Shown in pieces: positions 8,475 to 16,793 of a DNA stretch of 64,000 bases (the first letter of the stretch is position 1; each line of letters opens with the position of its first letter). The stretch is from NCBI RefSeq assembly GCF_004745075.1, contig NZ_RHFH01000001.1, forward strand, positions 1 through 64,000, in the 5' to 3' direction. The DNA comes from Brevibacterium sp. S111. GTDB taxonomy: Bacteria; Actinomycetota; Actinomycetes; Actinomycetales; Brevibacteriaceae. Made by a program: the position numbers and the translations under genes. Below the pieces are notes generated by a model that was not told the origin of the DNA, did not search any database, and saw only the letters and a program-made list of their open reading frames with translations.

Positions 8475-8784
8475 AGTCCCATGATGCCACCTTCGCCGGC
8501 CCGGTCCGCACCTTGGTCCCTCATCCGAAACGGCGAGCCCGCGCTCGAGGGCGCCCCTTGTCCGGAGACGGACCGGATCACGCGGACCGGTTCGGAACGA
8601 CCGGAATCTCAACGTGACCGCCGACACGAAACGGCACGGTCTGACGGTATAGTGACCTTGCAGATCACATGACTTCCCAAGGTGTCTCACATCTTCCGAT
8701 CATCTCAACGGTCGGGGTCCAGCGCGGGAATGACTGTGCGATCAACACAACGATGCCAAAGCATCACTCTCAAGGAGGAGGACC
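8475..8784. other. Divergent trpS / cstA intergenic region
   Basis: There is no credible gene here. A possible cstA -10 box TATAGT lies at 8648-8653 without a convincing -35 box. An AAGGAGGAGG ribosome binding site ends 3 nt before the cstA ATG. The leader between the two is about 125 nt long; I see no clear riboswitch in it. Confidence 0.5.
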
Positions 8785-11007
8785 ATGTCGGTCGAATACG
8801 TCAAGACCGAGGATGACCTTCCGCCGGTCGCCGTGGTCGAGAAGCCACGCTGGACACCGGCGAAGATCGTGCTCTGGGTGGCTATTGCCCTCATCGCCGG
8901 CGCAGGCTGGTCGATGATCGCCTTCGTGCGCGGCGAGGAGCTGTCGGCGAGCTGGTTCGTCGCCGCCGCCGTCGGCAGCTATCTCATCGGCTTCCGCTTC
9001 TACGCGAAGCTCATCGAATGGAAGATCTGCCGCCCTGACCCGAAGCGGGCCACTCCGGCAGAGCTCAACGACAACGGCCGTGACTTCGCGCCCACCGACC
9101 GTCGGGTCCTGTTCGGACACCACTTCGCTGCGATCTCCGGTGCCGGCCCTCTGGTCGGACCGATCCTCGCCGCCCAGATGGGGTACCTGCCCGGAACGCT
9201 GTGGATCGTCTTCGGCGTCATCCTCGCCGGCGGCGTCCAGGACTACATGGTGCTGTTCTTCTCGATGCGCCGCAACGGCCGCTCCCTGGGACAGATGACC
9301 CGCGATGAGCTCGGTCGCACCGGCGGCATCATCGCCTCCATCGGCATCATCCTCATCATGGTCATCCTCATCGCAGTCCTCGGCGTCGTCATCATCAATG
9401 CCCTCGCCGAGAGCCCCTGGGGCGTGTTCTCCATCGCCATGACCATCCCGATCGCCGTGTTCATGGGCATCTACATGCGCTACCTGCGTCCCGGCAAGGT
9501 CATCGAGGTCTCGGTCATCGGCATCGTGCTGCTCGTCATCGCGATCATCGCCGGCGGCTGGGTCCACAGCTCACCCTTCTGGTCGGAGGTCTTCCACCTC
9601 GACAAGGTGACCCTGGCTTGGTGCCTGATGATCTACGGCTTCCTCGCCGCTGTGCTGCCGGTGTGGGTGCTGCTGGCACCGCGTGACTACCTGTCGACAT
9701 TCATGAAGATCGGCACCATCGTGCTCCTGGCTGTGGGCATCCTCATCGTCAACCCGACCGTGCAGATGCCGGCTCTGACCGAGTTCGCGTTCAACTCCGA
9801 GGGTCCGGCGTTCGCCGGTGCTCTGTTCCCCTTCCTGTTCATCACGATCGCGTGTGGAGCGTTGTCGGGCTTCCACGCCCTCATCTCCTCCGGCACCACC
9901 CCGAAGCTCATCGAGAAGGAGACCCAGGCGCGGCTCATCGGCTACGGCGGCATGCTCATGGAGTCCTTCGTCGCAATCATGGCGCTCGTCGCTGCGATCT
10001 GTCTCGACAAAGGTCTCTACTTCGCGATGAACGCTGCCGAACCGCTGACCGGCGGAACGGCGCAGGGAGCGGCAGACTTCATCAACAATTCCCTGGGCAT
10101 GTCCGGAGTCGAGACGAGCCCCGAACTGCTTGAACAGGCGGCCAAGGATGTCGGTGAGGAGAGCATCATCTCCCGTACCGGCGGTGCGCCGACGCTCGCC
10201 ATGGGGATGGCACACATCCTCCACAACGTCTTCGGCGGGCCCGCCTGGATGTCCTTCTGGTACCACTTCGCTGTGATGTTCGAGGCTCTGTTCATCCTCA
10301 CCACGATCGATGCCGGAACCCGCGTTGCTCGTTTCATGCTCTCCGATGCGCTCGGCAACTTGTCCAAGCGATTCCGGGATCCCTCGTGGACGCCGGGCGC
10401 CTGGCTGACAACCGCCATCATGGTCGCCGCCTGGGGATCGATCCTGCTCATGGGTGTCACCGACCCCCTCGGCGGCATCAATACCCTGTTCCCGCTGTTC
10501 GGCATCTCGAATCAGCTGCTGGCCGCGATCGCGTTGGCCGTCGTGTTCGCGATCGTGTGCAAGATGGGCTTGGCCAAGTGGGCGTGGATCCCCGGCATCC
10601 CACTCGTCTGGGATCTCGTGGTCACGATGGCCGCCTCGTGGCAGAAGATCTTCTCCTCCGATCCCAAGCTCGGCTACTGGGCGCAGCACTTCGCCTACAA
10701 GGATGCTCTGGCATCGGGAGAGACTTCGCTGGGCAACACCGAGGGCGTCGAAGCGATGAGCGCGGTCGTGCGCAACACCTTCGTCCAGGGAACGCTGTCC
10801 ATCGTCTTCGCACTCCTTGTCGCCATGGTCGTCATCATGGCAGTCTGGAAGTCCATCCAGGCTCTGCAGAAGGGTGCGCTTCCGACCTCGGAAGAGCCCT
10901 TCGTCGAGACGAAGCTGTTCGCCCCGTCCGGGCTCATCGCCCGCAAACCCGAGCGTGAGCTGCAGACCCAGTGGGACGACCACCGCGCAGGAAGGCAGAG
11001 ACAATGA
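8785..11007 (+). CDS. cstA: Carbon starvation protein CstA (peptide/pyruvate-type transporter)
   Basis: The 740-residue protein is an integral membrane protein of the CstA family, with well over a dozen hydrophobic segments. Family motifs include GHHFAAISGAGPLVGPILAAQMGYLPGTLW near residue 110, ACGALSGFHALISSGTTPK near residue 355, and the later MAHILHNVFG and FPLFGISNQLLAAIAL segments. CstA members import pyruvate, and some are reported to take up peptides, during nutrient limitation. A strong ribosome binding site precedes the ATG. The stop overlaps the start of the small KCU-star gene (ATGA), the usual partner of CstA, so the two are produced together. Confidence 0.95.
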   Translation: MSVEYVKTEDDLPPVAVVEKPRWTPAKIVLWVAIALIAGAGWSMIAFVRGEELSASWFVAAAVGSYLIGFRFYAKLIEWKICRPDPKRATPAELNDNGRDFAPTDRRVLFGHHFAAISGAGPLVGPILAAQMGYLPGTLWIVFGVILAGGVQDYMVLFFSMRRNGRSLGQMTRDELGRTGGIIASIGIILIMVILIAVLGVVIINALAESPWGVFSIAMTIPIAVFMGIYMRYLRPGKVIEVSVIGIVLLVIAIIAGGWVHSSPFWSEVFHLDKVTLAWCLMIYGFLAAVLPVWVLLAPRDYLSTFMKIGTIVLLAVGILIVNPTVQMPALTEFAFNSEGPAFAGALFPFLFITIACGALSGFHALISSGTTPKLIEKETQARLIGYGGMLMESFVAIMALVAAICLDKGLYFAMNAAEPLTGGTAQGAADFINNSLGMSGVETSPELLEQAAKDVGEESIISRTGGAPTLAMGMAHILHNVFGGPAWMSFWYHFAVMFEALFILTTIDAGTRVARFMLSDALGNLSKRFRDPSWTPGAWLTTAIMVAAWGSILLMGVTDPLGGINTLFPLFGISNQLLAAIALAVVFAIVCKMGLAKWAWIPGIPLVWDLVVTMAASWQKIFSSDPKLGYWAQHFAYKDALASGETSLGNTEGVEAMSAVVRNTFVQGTLSIVFALLVAMVVIMAVWKSIQALQKGALPTSEEPFVETKLFAPSGLIARKPERELQTQWDDHRAGRQRQ

Positions 11008-11240
11008 GCACCGCACATCCGCTCGGCCGCATCGCACGTGACCCGTGGGGAGCCCTGCGCCGAGGTGGTGCGTGGCTGCACTGGTATCTCAAGGAGATCA
11101 TGGGCGAGAACGCCTACCTCCACTACCTCGAATCCTACGAACGGCGTCACGGAACGCGCGAAGGGGCGATGGAAGAGAAAGCGTTCTGGCGCGATCTCAC
11201 CGATGAGCAGGACCGCAACCCGAAGGCCCGCTGCTGCTGA
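11004..11240 (+). CDS. YbdD/KCU-star family small protein, CstA partner
   Basis: This 78-residue soluble protein matches the YbdD/YjiX (DUF466) family. The conserved core is the WYLKEIMGENAYLHYLESYERRHG-type helix region, and a cysteine pair ends the protein (ARCC). Members are encoded next to cstA/btsT genes and are needed for transport by those proteins. Here the ATG overlaps the cstA stop. A terminator follows at 11305-11349. Confidence 0.88.
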   Translation: MSTAHPLGRIARDPWGALRRGGAWLHWYLKEIMGENAYLHYLESYERRHGTREGAMEEKAFWRDLTDEQDRNPKARCC

Positions 11241-11304
11241 CGCTGTTGATCGGCAGGCCCAGCACAGACAGCTGGGACTGGTGATCGGCGAACTCAGTGG
11301 ATGA

Positions 11305-11349
11305 GAAGCCCGGGTGCGGACGACGAGCAGTCGTGCGCACCCGGGCTTC
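11305..11349. terminator. Bidirectional terminator between cstA operon and xth
   Basis: A 14-bp perfect stem, GAAGCCCGGGTGCG (11305-11318) with CGCACCCGGGCTTC (11336-11349), sits between convergent genes. The plus strand continues TTCGC, the minus strand TCATC. Confidence 0.7.
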
Positions 11350-11375
11350 TTCGCTGCCGTCTTTCGACCGCAGGC

Positions 11376-12191
11376 TCAGGCGGTCGGGGCGGGCAGGTCG
11401 TAGTCGATGACCAAAGGGGCGTGGTCCGACCACCGCTCCGCCCAGCTGTCGGCCTTGTCCACGGTGGCCTTCACCGCCGCCTCGGCGAGGGCCGGAGTCG
11501 CCATCTGATAGTCAATGCGCCATCCGGTGTCGTTGTCGAAGGCCTTGCCCCGCATCGACCACCAGGTGTAGGGCCCGTCGACGTCCCCGCTGAGCCTCCG
11601 GTGGACATCGACATAGCCGACCTCACCGAAGAAGCCGTCGAAGTAGGCCCGTTCCTCGGGCAGGAATCCCGCCTTCTTCCGGTTGGCCTTCCAGTTCTTC
11701 AGGTCCCGTTCGGTGTGGCAGACGTTGAGGTCACCGGTGATGAGCACATGGTCCGAGCTCTTCGCCAGCTGCGGCAGCCGCTCGGTCATGCGGTCGAGGA
11801 ACCGGTACTTGTCCTCCTGCTTGGGGGTGTCGACCTCGCCGGAGTGGACGTAGGCGGAGACCAGGGTCAGCAGCGAACCGTCACCGAGGCGGTAGTCCGT
11901 CTCCACCCACCGTCCGGCACGATCGAAGTAGCCGTCATCACCGAGGCCCTCCCGGCTGGCTTCGGCCTCGGTCCGGGCCATCACCGCCACCCCGGCACGG
12001 CCCTTGGCCTCCGCGTCATGGCTGATCGTGGTGTACCCGGTGTCGGCGAGGACACCGTGGGCGATGTCGTTGGCGGCCCGCACCTCCTGCAGGGTGATGA
12101 AGTCGGGTTTCGCCGCATCTATCCAGGTGGGCATCCCCTTCCTCCATGCTGCGCGGACTCCGTTGACGTTGACTGAAGCAATCCGAATCAT
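11376..12191 (-). CDS. xth: Exodeoxyribonuclease III (AP endonuclease)
   Basis: The 271-residue protein has the complete ExoIII/APE1 motif set. These are ASVNVNGVRAA at the N-terminus, LQEVRA with the metal-binding Glu36, the DLNVCH segment (Asp and Asn of the active site) and the C-terminal SDHAPLVIDY with the catalytic Asp-His pair. It cuts DNA at abasic sites and removes 3' blocking groups in base excision repair. The gene stands alone, convergent with the cstA operon and divergent from the GNAT gene. The A/T-rich 5' region has no clear ribosome binding site. Confidence 0.95.
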   Translation of the reverse strand: MIRIASVNVNGVRAAWRKGMPTWIDAAKPDFITLQEVRAANDIAHGVLADTGYTTISHDAEAKGRAGVAVMARTEAEASREGLGDDGYFDRAGRWVETDYRLGDGSLLTLVSAYVHSGEVDTPKQEDKYRFLDRMTERLPQLAKSSDHVLITGDLNVCHTERDLKNWKANRKKAGFLPEERAYFDGFFGEVGYVDVHRRLSGDVDGPYTWWSMRGKAFDNDTGWRIDYQMATPALAEAAVKATVDKADSWAERWSDHAPLVIDYDLPAPTA

Positions 12192-12275
12192 GTGTTCTAT
12201 GATGACATGAGCGCACTACCCATCCAGGACAGGGCGATATAGTGTGAGCAATGATGAGAAACTTCAGGAGGCGCC

Positions 12276-12764
12276 ATGGCTGGTGACGAAACGATCGATC
12301 TCGAGCAGCTGAGCATCCGACAGCTCGATGAGGTCGACGCCCGTGAGATGCGAGAGTTCCTGCTGGGTGCTCAGGAGAATTTCTGGGGAGACCGCGACCT
12401 CAGCCGCGACCATGACGCCTACTGGTTCCGCCAGTTCGTCACGTCCGGCCTGGTGGCCCGCTACCGTTCGGAGATCGTCGGCTATCTGCTCGGCGTCATT
12501 CCCCATGACGGTCCGGCCTACATCCACTTGGTCGCTGCACGTACGGATTTCCGACACCAGGGAATCGGTCGTCATCTCTACCAGCATTTCATCGAACATG
12601 CTCGGAAGCTCGGAGTGGCTTCGGTGCAGGCGACGACGCTGCCCGAGTCCTCGGGTGCGATCTCATTCCACTCCTCGCTGGGCTTCAGCGGCGAACTCAT
12701 CGAAGACTACGCCGGTGACGGCGATCCGCGAGTCTTCTTCGAACTCAAGCTGGCCGAGGACTGA
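12276..12764 (+). CDS. GNAT-family N-acetyltransferase
   Basis: The 162-residue protein is a single GNAT domain. The acetyl-CoA pyrophosphate loop is DFRHQGIGRHLYQHF near residues 91-105, preceded by a VAARTDFR strand. The C-terminal stretch SSLGFS...EDYAGDG resembles acetyltransferases acting on small molecules or protein N-termini. A CAGGAGG ribosome binding site precedes the ATG, and a TATAGT -10 box lies at 12238-12243. The substrate cannot be told from sequence. It is convergent with folD, with a palindromic repeat in the gap. Confidence 0.85.
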   Translation: MAGDETIDLEQLSIRQLDEVDAREMREFLLGAQENFWGDRDLSRDHDAYWFRQFVTSGLVARYRSEIVGYLLGVIPHDGPAYIHLVAARTDFRHQGIGRHLYQHFIEHARKLGVASVQATTLPESSGAISFHSSLGFSGELIEDYAGDGDPRVFFELKLAED

Positions 12765-12790
12765 CCCCACACCCCTCCTCCTCCCCAGAA

Positions 12791-12846
12791 CTACCTGACG
12801 GCGGCCCAGCAACCTCGCGCGAGGTTGCTGGGCCGCCGTCACGTAG
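12791..12846. repeat. Dispersed palindromic repeat, copy 1 (GNAT / folD gap)
   Basis: A perfect self-complementary palindrome of 46 bp spans 12796-12841 with no loop, centred in TCGC/GCGA. Each arm runs TGACGGCGGCCCAGCAACC. After one mismatch the pairing continues outward for four more base pairs (CTAC at 12791-12794, GTAG at 12843-12846). The right flank GTAGCAATT is shared with copy 3. It ends 4 bp before the folD stop codon. Confidence 0.85.
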
Positions 12847-12849
12847 CAA

Positions 12850-13746
12850 TTAGGGGGCTGGGGTTGGGGTGGTGGTGCGCTGGGCGGTGTCGACGACGTT
12901 CTTGAGCAGCAGAGCTCTGGTCATCGGTCCCACGCCTCCGGGGTTCGGTGACACCCAGGACGCCACCTCGGCGACTGCCGGATCCACATCGCCGACGATC
13001 TTCGACTTCCCCGTCTCCGGGTCCGTCTCTCGCGACACACCCACGTCGAGGACGATCGCGCCGAGCTTGACCGACCCGGGCTTGACGATCCGCGCCGCAC
13101 CGGCGGCCGCGACGATGACATCGGCCTGAGCCAGCAGCTCATCGAGGTTGCGCGTACCCGTATGCGTCAGCGTCACCGTCGCATTGTGCTCACGCCTGGT
13201 CAGCAGGGCACCGATAGACCGACCCACGGTGACTCCGCGACCGATGACGACGACATGTTTGCCGGCCAGGTCGATGCCGTTGCGGGTCATCAGCTCGATG
13301 ACACCGCGTGGGGTGCACGGCAGCGGGGTCGTGATCTCCGCATTCACATTGAGCACGAGCCGGCCGAGGTTCGTCGGATGCAGACCGTCGGCATCCTTGC
13401 CCGGATCGATGGCCTCGAGGATCGTGTCGGTGTCGATATGAGCCGGCAGCGGCAGCTGCACGATGTACCCGGTGCACGCGTCATCGTGGTTGAGTTCGTC
13501 GATGACGGCCAGCAGCTCGTCCTGAGACACCGTTTCGGGAAGATCGTGGCGGATCGAGTGGATGCCCACCTCCGCACAGTCACGATGCTTGCCGGCGACG
13601 TACCACTTCGAGCCCGGGTCTTCGCCGACCAGGACGGTACCGAGACCGGGAACGATCCCGGACTCGGCCAGTTCCGCCACTGCCTCGGTGAGTTCGGCCT
13701 TGATCTGCTTGGCGCAGGCCCTGCCGTCGAGGATCTGTGCACTCAT
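12850..13746 (-). CDS. folD: Methylenetetrahydrofolate dehydrogenase/cyclohydrolase
   Basis: The 298-residue bifunctional enzyme interconverts methylene-, methenyl- and 10-formyl-tetrahydrofolate with NADP. The catalytic Tyr49 and Lys53 lie in KWYVAGKH. The dinucleotide loop is [14 protein letters not shown] and the C-terminal signature is [15 protein letters not shown]. The start overlaps the glyA stop (TGATG), so folD is translated directly behind glyA, and the pair produces and converts one-carbon units. The stop lies 4 bp from the palindromic repeat at 12791-12846, which probably helps end the transcript. Confidence 0.96.
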   Translation of the reverse strand: MSAQILDGRACAKQIKAELTEAVAELAESGIVPGLGTVLVGEDPGSKWYVAGKHRDCAEVGIHSIRHDLPETVSQDELLAVIDELNHDDACTGYIVQLPLPAHIDTDTILEAIDPGKDADGLHPTNLGRLVLNVNAEITTPLPCTPRGVIELMTRNGIDLAGKHVVVIGRGVTVGRSIGALLTRREHNATVTLTHTGTRNLDELLAQADVIVAAAGAARIVKPGSVKLGAIVLDVGVSRETDPETGKSKIVGDVDPAVAEVASWVSPNPGGVGPMTRALLLKNVVDTAQRTTTPTPAP

Positions 13747-15020
13747 CAGTACTGTTCCAGCCCTTCGTAGAGTGGGAAGGAGTCGCTGAGCTTCGCGATT
13801 CGGGCGGCGAGCGCCTCGACATCGGCACCGGGCTTGAGCGCCTCGGCGATGACATCGGCGACCTCGGTGAATTCCTCGTCACCGAAACCGCGGGTGGCCA
13901 GGGCCGGGGTGCCGATGCGCAGCCCCGAGGTCACCATCGGCGGGCGCGGGTCGAAGGGCACGGCGTTGCGGTTGACGGTGATGCCGACCGAATGGAGGAG
14001 ATCCTCGGCCTGCTGACCGTCGAGTGCGGAATTGCGCAGGTCGACGAGCACGAGATGGACATCCGTACCACCGGTGAGCACGGTGGCGCCGGCCTCGGCG
14101 ACATCATCGGCGAGCAGACGTTCGGCGAGGATCTGGGCACCGCGCACAGTGCGTTCCTGACGTTCCTTGAACTCGGCGGACGCGGCGAGTTTGAAGGCGA
14201 CAGCCTTCGCAGCGATGACGTGCATGAGCGGTCCGCCCTGCTGGCCGGGGAAGACTGCGGAGTTGAGTTTCTTGCCGAACTCCTCCTTGCCGAGGATGAA
14301 CCCGGAGCGGGGTCCGCCGATGGTCTTGTGCACCGTCGAGGAGACGACATCGGCGAAGGGCACCGGATTCGGATGCAGACCAGCGGCGACGAGTCCGGCG
14401 AAGTGGGCCATGTCCACCCACAGCTTCGCATCGACTTCGTCGGCGATCTCGCGGAAGGCCTGGAAGTCGAGCTGGCGGGGATAGGCCGACCAGCCGGCCA
14501 CGATGACCTGCGGACGATGCTCGAGAGCCTTCTCGCGCACCTTGTCCATGTCGATGCGGTACGTATCAGGGTCGACCTCGTAGGAGGCGACATCGTAGAG
14601 GCGGCCGGAGAAATTGATCTTCATGCCGTGAGTGAGGTGGCCGCCGTGGGCCAGAGACAGGCCGAGCATCTTGTCGCCCTGACGGGCCAGAGCGTGCATG
14701 ACCGCAGCGTTGGCCGAAGCACCCGAATGGGGCTGGACGTTGGCATATTCGGCCCCGAAGAGGCTCTTGGCCCGGTCGATGGCGAGGTTCTCGGCGACAT
14801 CGACGTATTCGCAGCCCCCGTAGTAGCGCTTGCCGGGGTATCCTTCTGCATACTTGTTCGTCAGCACCGAGCCCTGTGCTTCGAGCACGGCGCGGGGGAC
14901 GAAGTTCTCCGAGGCGATCATCTCAAGAGTTGAACGCTGGCGGCCCAGCTCGAGGTCGAGGACCTCAGCGATCTGCGGATCGATGTCTGCAAGCGAGGCC
15001 TGCATCGAGGTTTCGGTCAT
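13746..15020 (-). CDS. glyA: Serine hydroxymethyltransferase
   Basis: This 424-residue PLP enzyme converts serine and tetrahydrofolate to glycine and methylene-tetrahydrofolate. The PLP lysine is K232 in [13 protein letters not shown]. Other signatures are MIASENF near residue 34, [20 protein letters not shown], and [12 protein letters not shown] with the cofactor-binding Asp and His. I chose the ATG at 15020 because AGGAG lies about 8 nt ahead; the frame is open much further upstream without any ribosome binding site. It is the first gene of a glyA-folD pair, divergent from purU, which also handles formyl-folate. Confidence 0.96.
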   Translation of the reverse strand: MTETSMQASLADIDPQIAEVLDLELGRQRSTLEMIASENFVPRAVLEAQGSVLTNKYAEGYPGKRYYGGCEYVDVAENLAIDRAKSLFGAEYANVQPHSGASANAAVMHALARQGDKMLGLSLAHGGHLTHGMKINFSGRLYDVASYEVDPDTYRIDMDKVREKALEHRPQVIVAGWSAYPRQLDFQAFREIADEVDAKLWVDMAHFAGLVAAGLHPNPVPFADVVSSTVHKTIGGPRSGFILGKEEFGKKLNSAVFPGQQGGPLMHVIAAKAVAFKLAASAEFKERQERTVRGAQILAERLLADDVAEAGATVLTGGTDVHLVLVDLRNSALDGQQAEDLLHSVGITVNRNAVPFDPRPPMVTSGLRIGTPALATRGFGDEEFTEVADVIAEALKPGADVEALAARIAKLSDSFPLYEGLEQY

Positions 15021-15245
15021 GAGTACTCTCCTGTGGCATCCGATGTAGAGGGTGAAACAGGGCGATCTGCCGCCGCGGACACCCGCAGACCATGCTAACA
15101 GCGAAGTCCGCGCGCCCACCGCGGCGACCGCCTGCCGAACACCCGATTCGAGGCGGTCGGAACGCGACCATCCGCCTGAGGCGGATCGGACCATCCGACG
15201 GACCCGCATGCCGACACCGGGTCGGTGCGAACCCGGCACACGGTT

Positions 15246-15261
15246 TAGGATCGAGACCATG
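15246..15261 (+). promoter_or_regulatory. Leaderless promoter of purU
   Basis: A TAGGAT -10 box (15246-15251) is followed by 7 nt and the ATG at 15259. No ribosome binding site is present, so the mRNA probably starts at the A of the ATG. Confidence 0.45.
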
Positions 15262-16110
15262 AACCGCGAATGGATCCTCAGTGTCACCTGCCCAGATGCG
15301 ACCGGCGTCGTCCATGCCGTGACCGGAGTCCTTGCAGGGCGCGGCGGAAACATCACCGAATCGCAGCAGTTCTCCTCCCCCGATTCCCGACAGTTCTTCC
15401 TGCGCCTGCAGTTCTCCACCGCCGCCGAGGTCACCGCCGGTGCCCTCGAAACCGAACTCGCCGAGGTGGCCGACCGGTTCGCCATGACCGTGAGCCTGCA
15501 GCCGGCGGAGAAGAGGACGAGGACCCTCATCCTCGTGTCGAAAGCCGCGCACTGCCTCAATACCCTCCTGTTCCAGCATTCGTCGTCTCAGCTGCCCATC
15601 GACATCGTCGGCGTCGTCGGCAACCATGACGATCTGCGGTCGTTGGCTGAATTCCACGGGCACACCTTCCACCACATTCCGATCACGAAGGACACGAAGC
15701 CCGAAGCCGAGGCGCGGCTGTCCGCCCTCGTCGAGGAGCTCGACGTCGAACTCATCGTGCTCGCCCGGTACATGCAGATCCTCTCCCCCGAACTCTGCGA
15801 CCGCCTCGAAGGCCGAGTCATCAACATCCATCACTCGTTCCTGCCCAGCTTCAAGGGTGCGAAACCGTACCACCAGGCGCATGCCCGCGGAGTGAAGATC
15901 ATCGGCGCCACCGCCCACTACGTCACCAGCAACCTCGACGAAGGCCCGATCATCGAACAGGATGTCGCCCGCGTCGACCACAGCCGCGCAATCGCCGACT
16001 TCGTCCAACGCGGACAGGACGTCGAGGCGGCGGTGCTGGCCCGCGCGGTCGCGTGGCATGCTCAGGGGCGGGTCCTTATGGACGGACATCGCACGGTCGT
16101 CTTCAACTGA
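15259..16110 (+). CDS. purU: Formyltetrahydrofolate deformylase
   Basis: The 283-residue protein has an N-terminal ACT domain (about residues 5-80) joined to a formyltransferase-like catalytic domain. The latter includes [24 protein letters not shown], and [16 protein letters not shown], with the active-site Asn and His, followed by the conserved Asp in [11 protein letters not shown]. It hydrolyses 10-formyl-THF to formate and THF and so balances the folate pool. The divergent glyA-folD pair makes the substrate. The start at 15259 is supported by the leaderless -10 arrangement. Confidence 0.94.
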   Translation: MNREWILSVTCPDATGVVHAVTGVLAGRGGNITESQQFSSPDSRQFFLRLQFSTAAEVTAGALETELAEVADRFAMTVSLQPAEKRTRTLILVSKAAHCLNTLLFQHSSSQLPIDIVGVVGNHDDLRSLAEFHGHTFHHIPITKDTKPEAEARLSALVEELDVELIVLARYMQILSPELCDRLEGRVINIHHSFLPSFKGAKPYHQAHARGVKIIGATAHYVTSNLDEGPIIEQDVARVDHSRAIADFVQRGQDVEAAVLARAVAWHAQGRVLMDGHRTVVFN

Positions 16111-16793
16111 TACCCCGCCTCGGCGAGGTCATGGCTCGGCCGTCGCCACGCCGTTCCAGAGCGGACCGGTCCGCCTCGGCGAGACTCTGCCGCACCGGAA
16201 GCGGCCGATGATGTGTTTCTGACACAACCGCTTTCTTCGCACCCATCCGGCGCGGCTGCCGGGCCGGCCCTGGCCAAGGTCGCGATGGTGACGAACACGG
16301 GCCCGGAGAACACAGGCCCGAACGAACCTGGAGAAGAACCTCGACACGATGCGCCACTTCGATCCCGGCCACACCTATCTCATCAGCACCTTCCCCCGTT
16401 CTTCAAACATCTCGCCGGCGTATGGCCCACCTTCTCGGTTGCAGACCTCCATCACCGTCAGGCCGTCTGGAACCGGCCGATGCGCAGTTCACTGAGGCAA
16501 ACACAGCCTGCCGCGAAGCCCTTCCGGATCCCCCGCTCGCCGCGTTCACCGTCGGATGATCGCCGACCGCGGCGCCGCGGTCCCCGCGGCTGACCCCGCA
16601 TACGTCCCCGCGGTAGGGGTCGACCGTCGTCTGCCGCCTCGGCAACGTCACCGAAGCATTGCGATTCGACTACACCGCCCCCGTACGCGGCGACGGAGGT
16701 GTAGGCTCGCGCCATGCAGATTGCCAGCGAATTCACACCCGGAACCACTCCTGCTGTAAAGTCGCCTCGGTCTACAGAAGGAGCTGAGCTCAG
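16111..16793. other. Long gap between purU and putP
   Basis: This 683-bp stretch has no intact gene. Two copies of the 9-mer CCTCGGCGA lie at 16118-16126 and 16174-16182. From 16349 on, short runs that look protein-coding on the plus strand shift between frames and may be debris of a lost gene. The final 50 bp contain the putP ribosome binding site and a possible -10 box TAAAGT. Confidence 0.5.
16349..16700 (+). pseudogene. Possible frameshifted gene remnant
   Basis: Starting at an ATG (16349) one frame reads MRHFDPGHTYLISTFP. The adjacent frame then gives PFFKHLAGVWPTFSVADLHH. The third continues EPADAQFTEANTACREALP up to a TGA near 16557, and a further run, VVCRLGNVTEALRFDYTAP, appears near 16630-16685. 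Each run has the G/C-rich third positions expected of real coding sequence, and they are consecutive on one strand. I read this as one decayed gene with several small indels. I do not recognise the family, and chance is not excluded. Confidence 0.3.

Noticed and set aside
8652..8668. CRP/GlxR-like site upstream of cstA
   Set aside because: GTGA and TCAC are present but separated by 9 nt, not the 6 nt of the consensus, so I do not call a site.
15021..15258. Glycine or tetrahydrofolate riboswitch upstream of glyA
   Set aside because: I looked for the conserved cores and did not see them. The region is short and explains itself as two divergent promoters.
16403..16651. Minus-strand frame in the purU-putP gap
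   Set aside because: Arg/Gly/Pro-rich composition with no ribosome binding site. The plus-strand runs in the same region look more like coding sequence.
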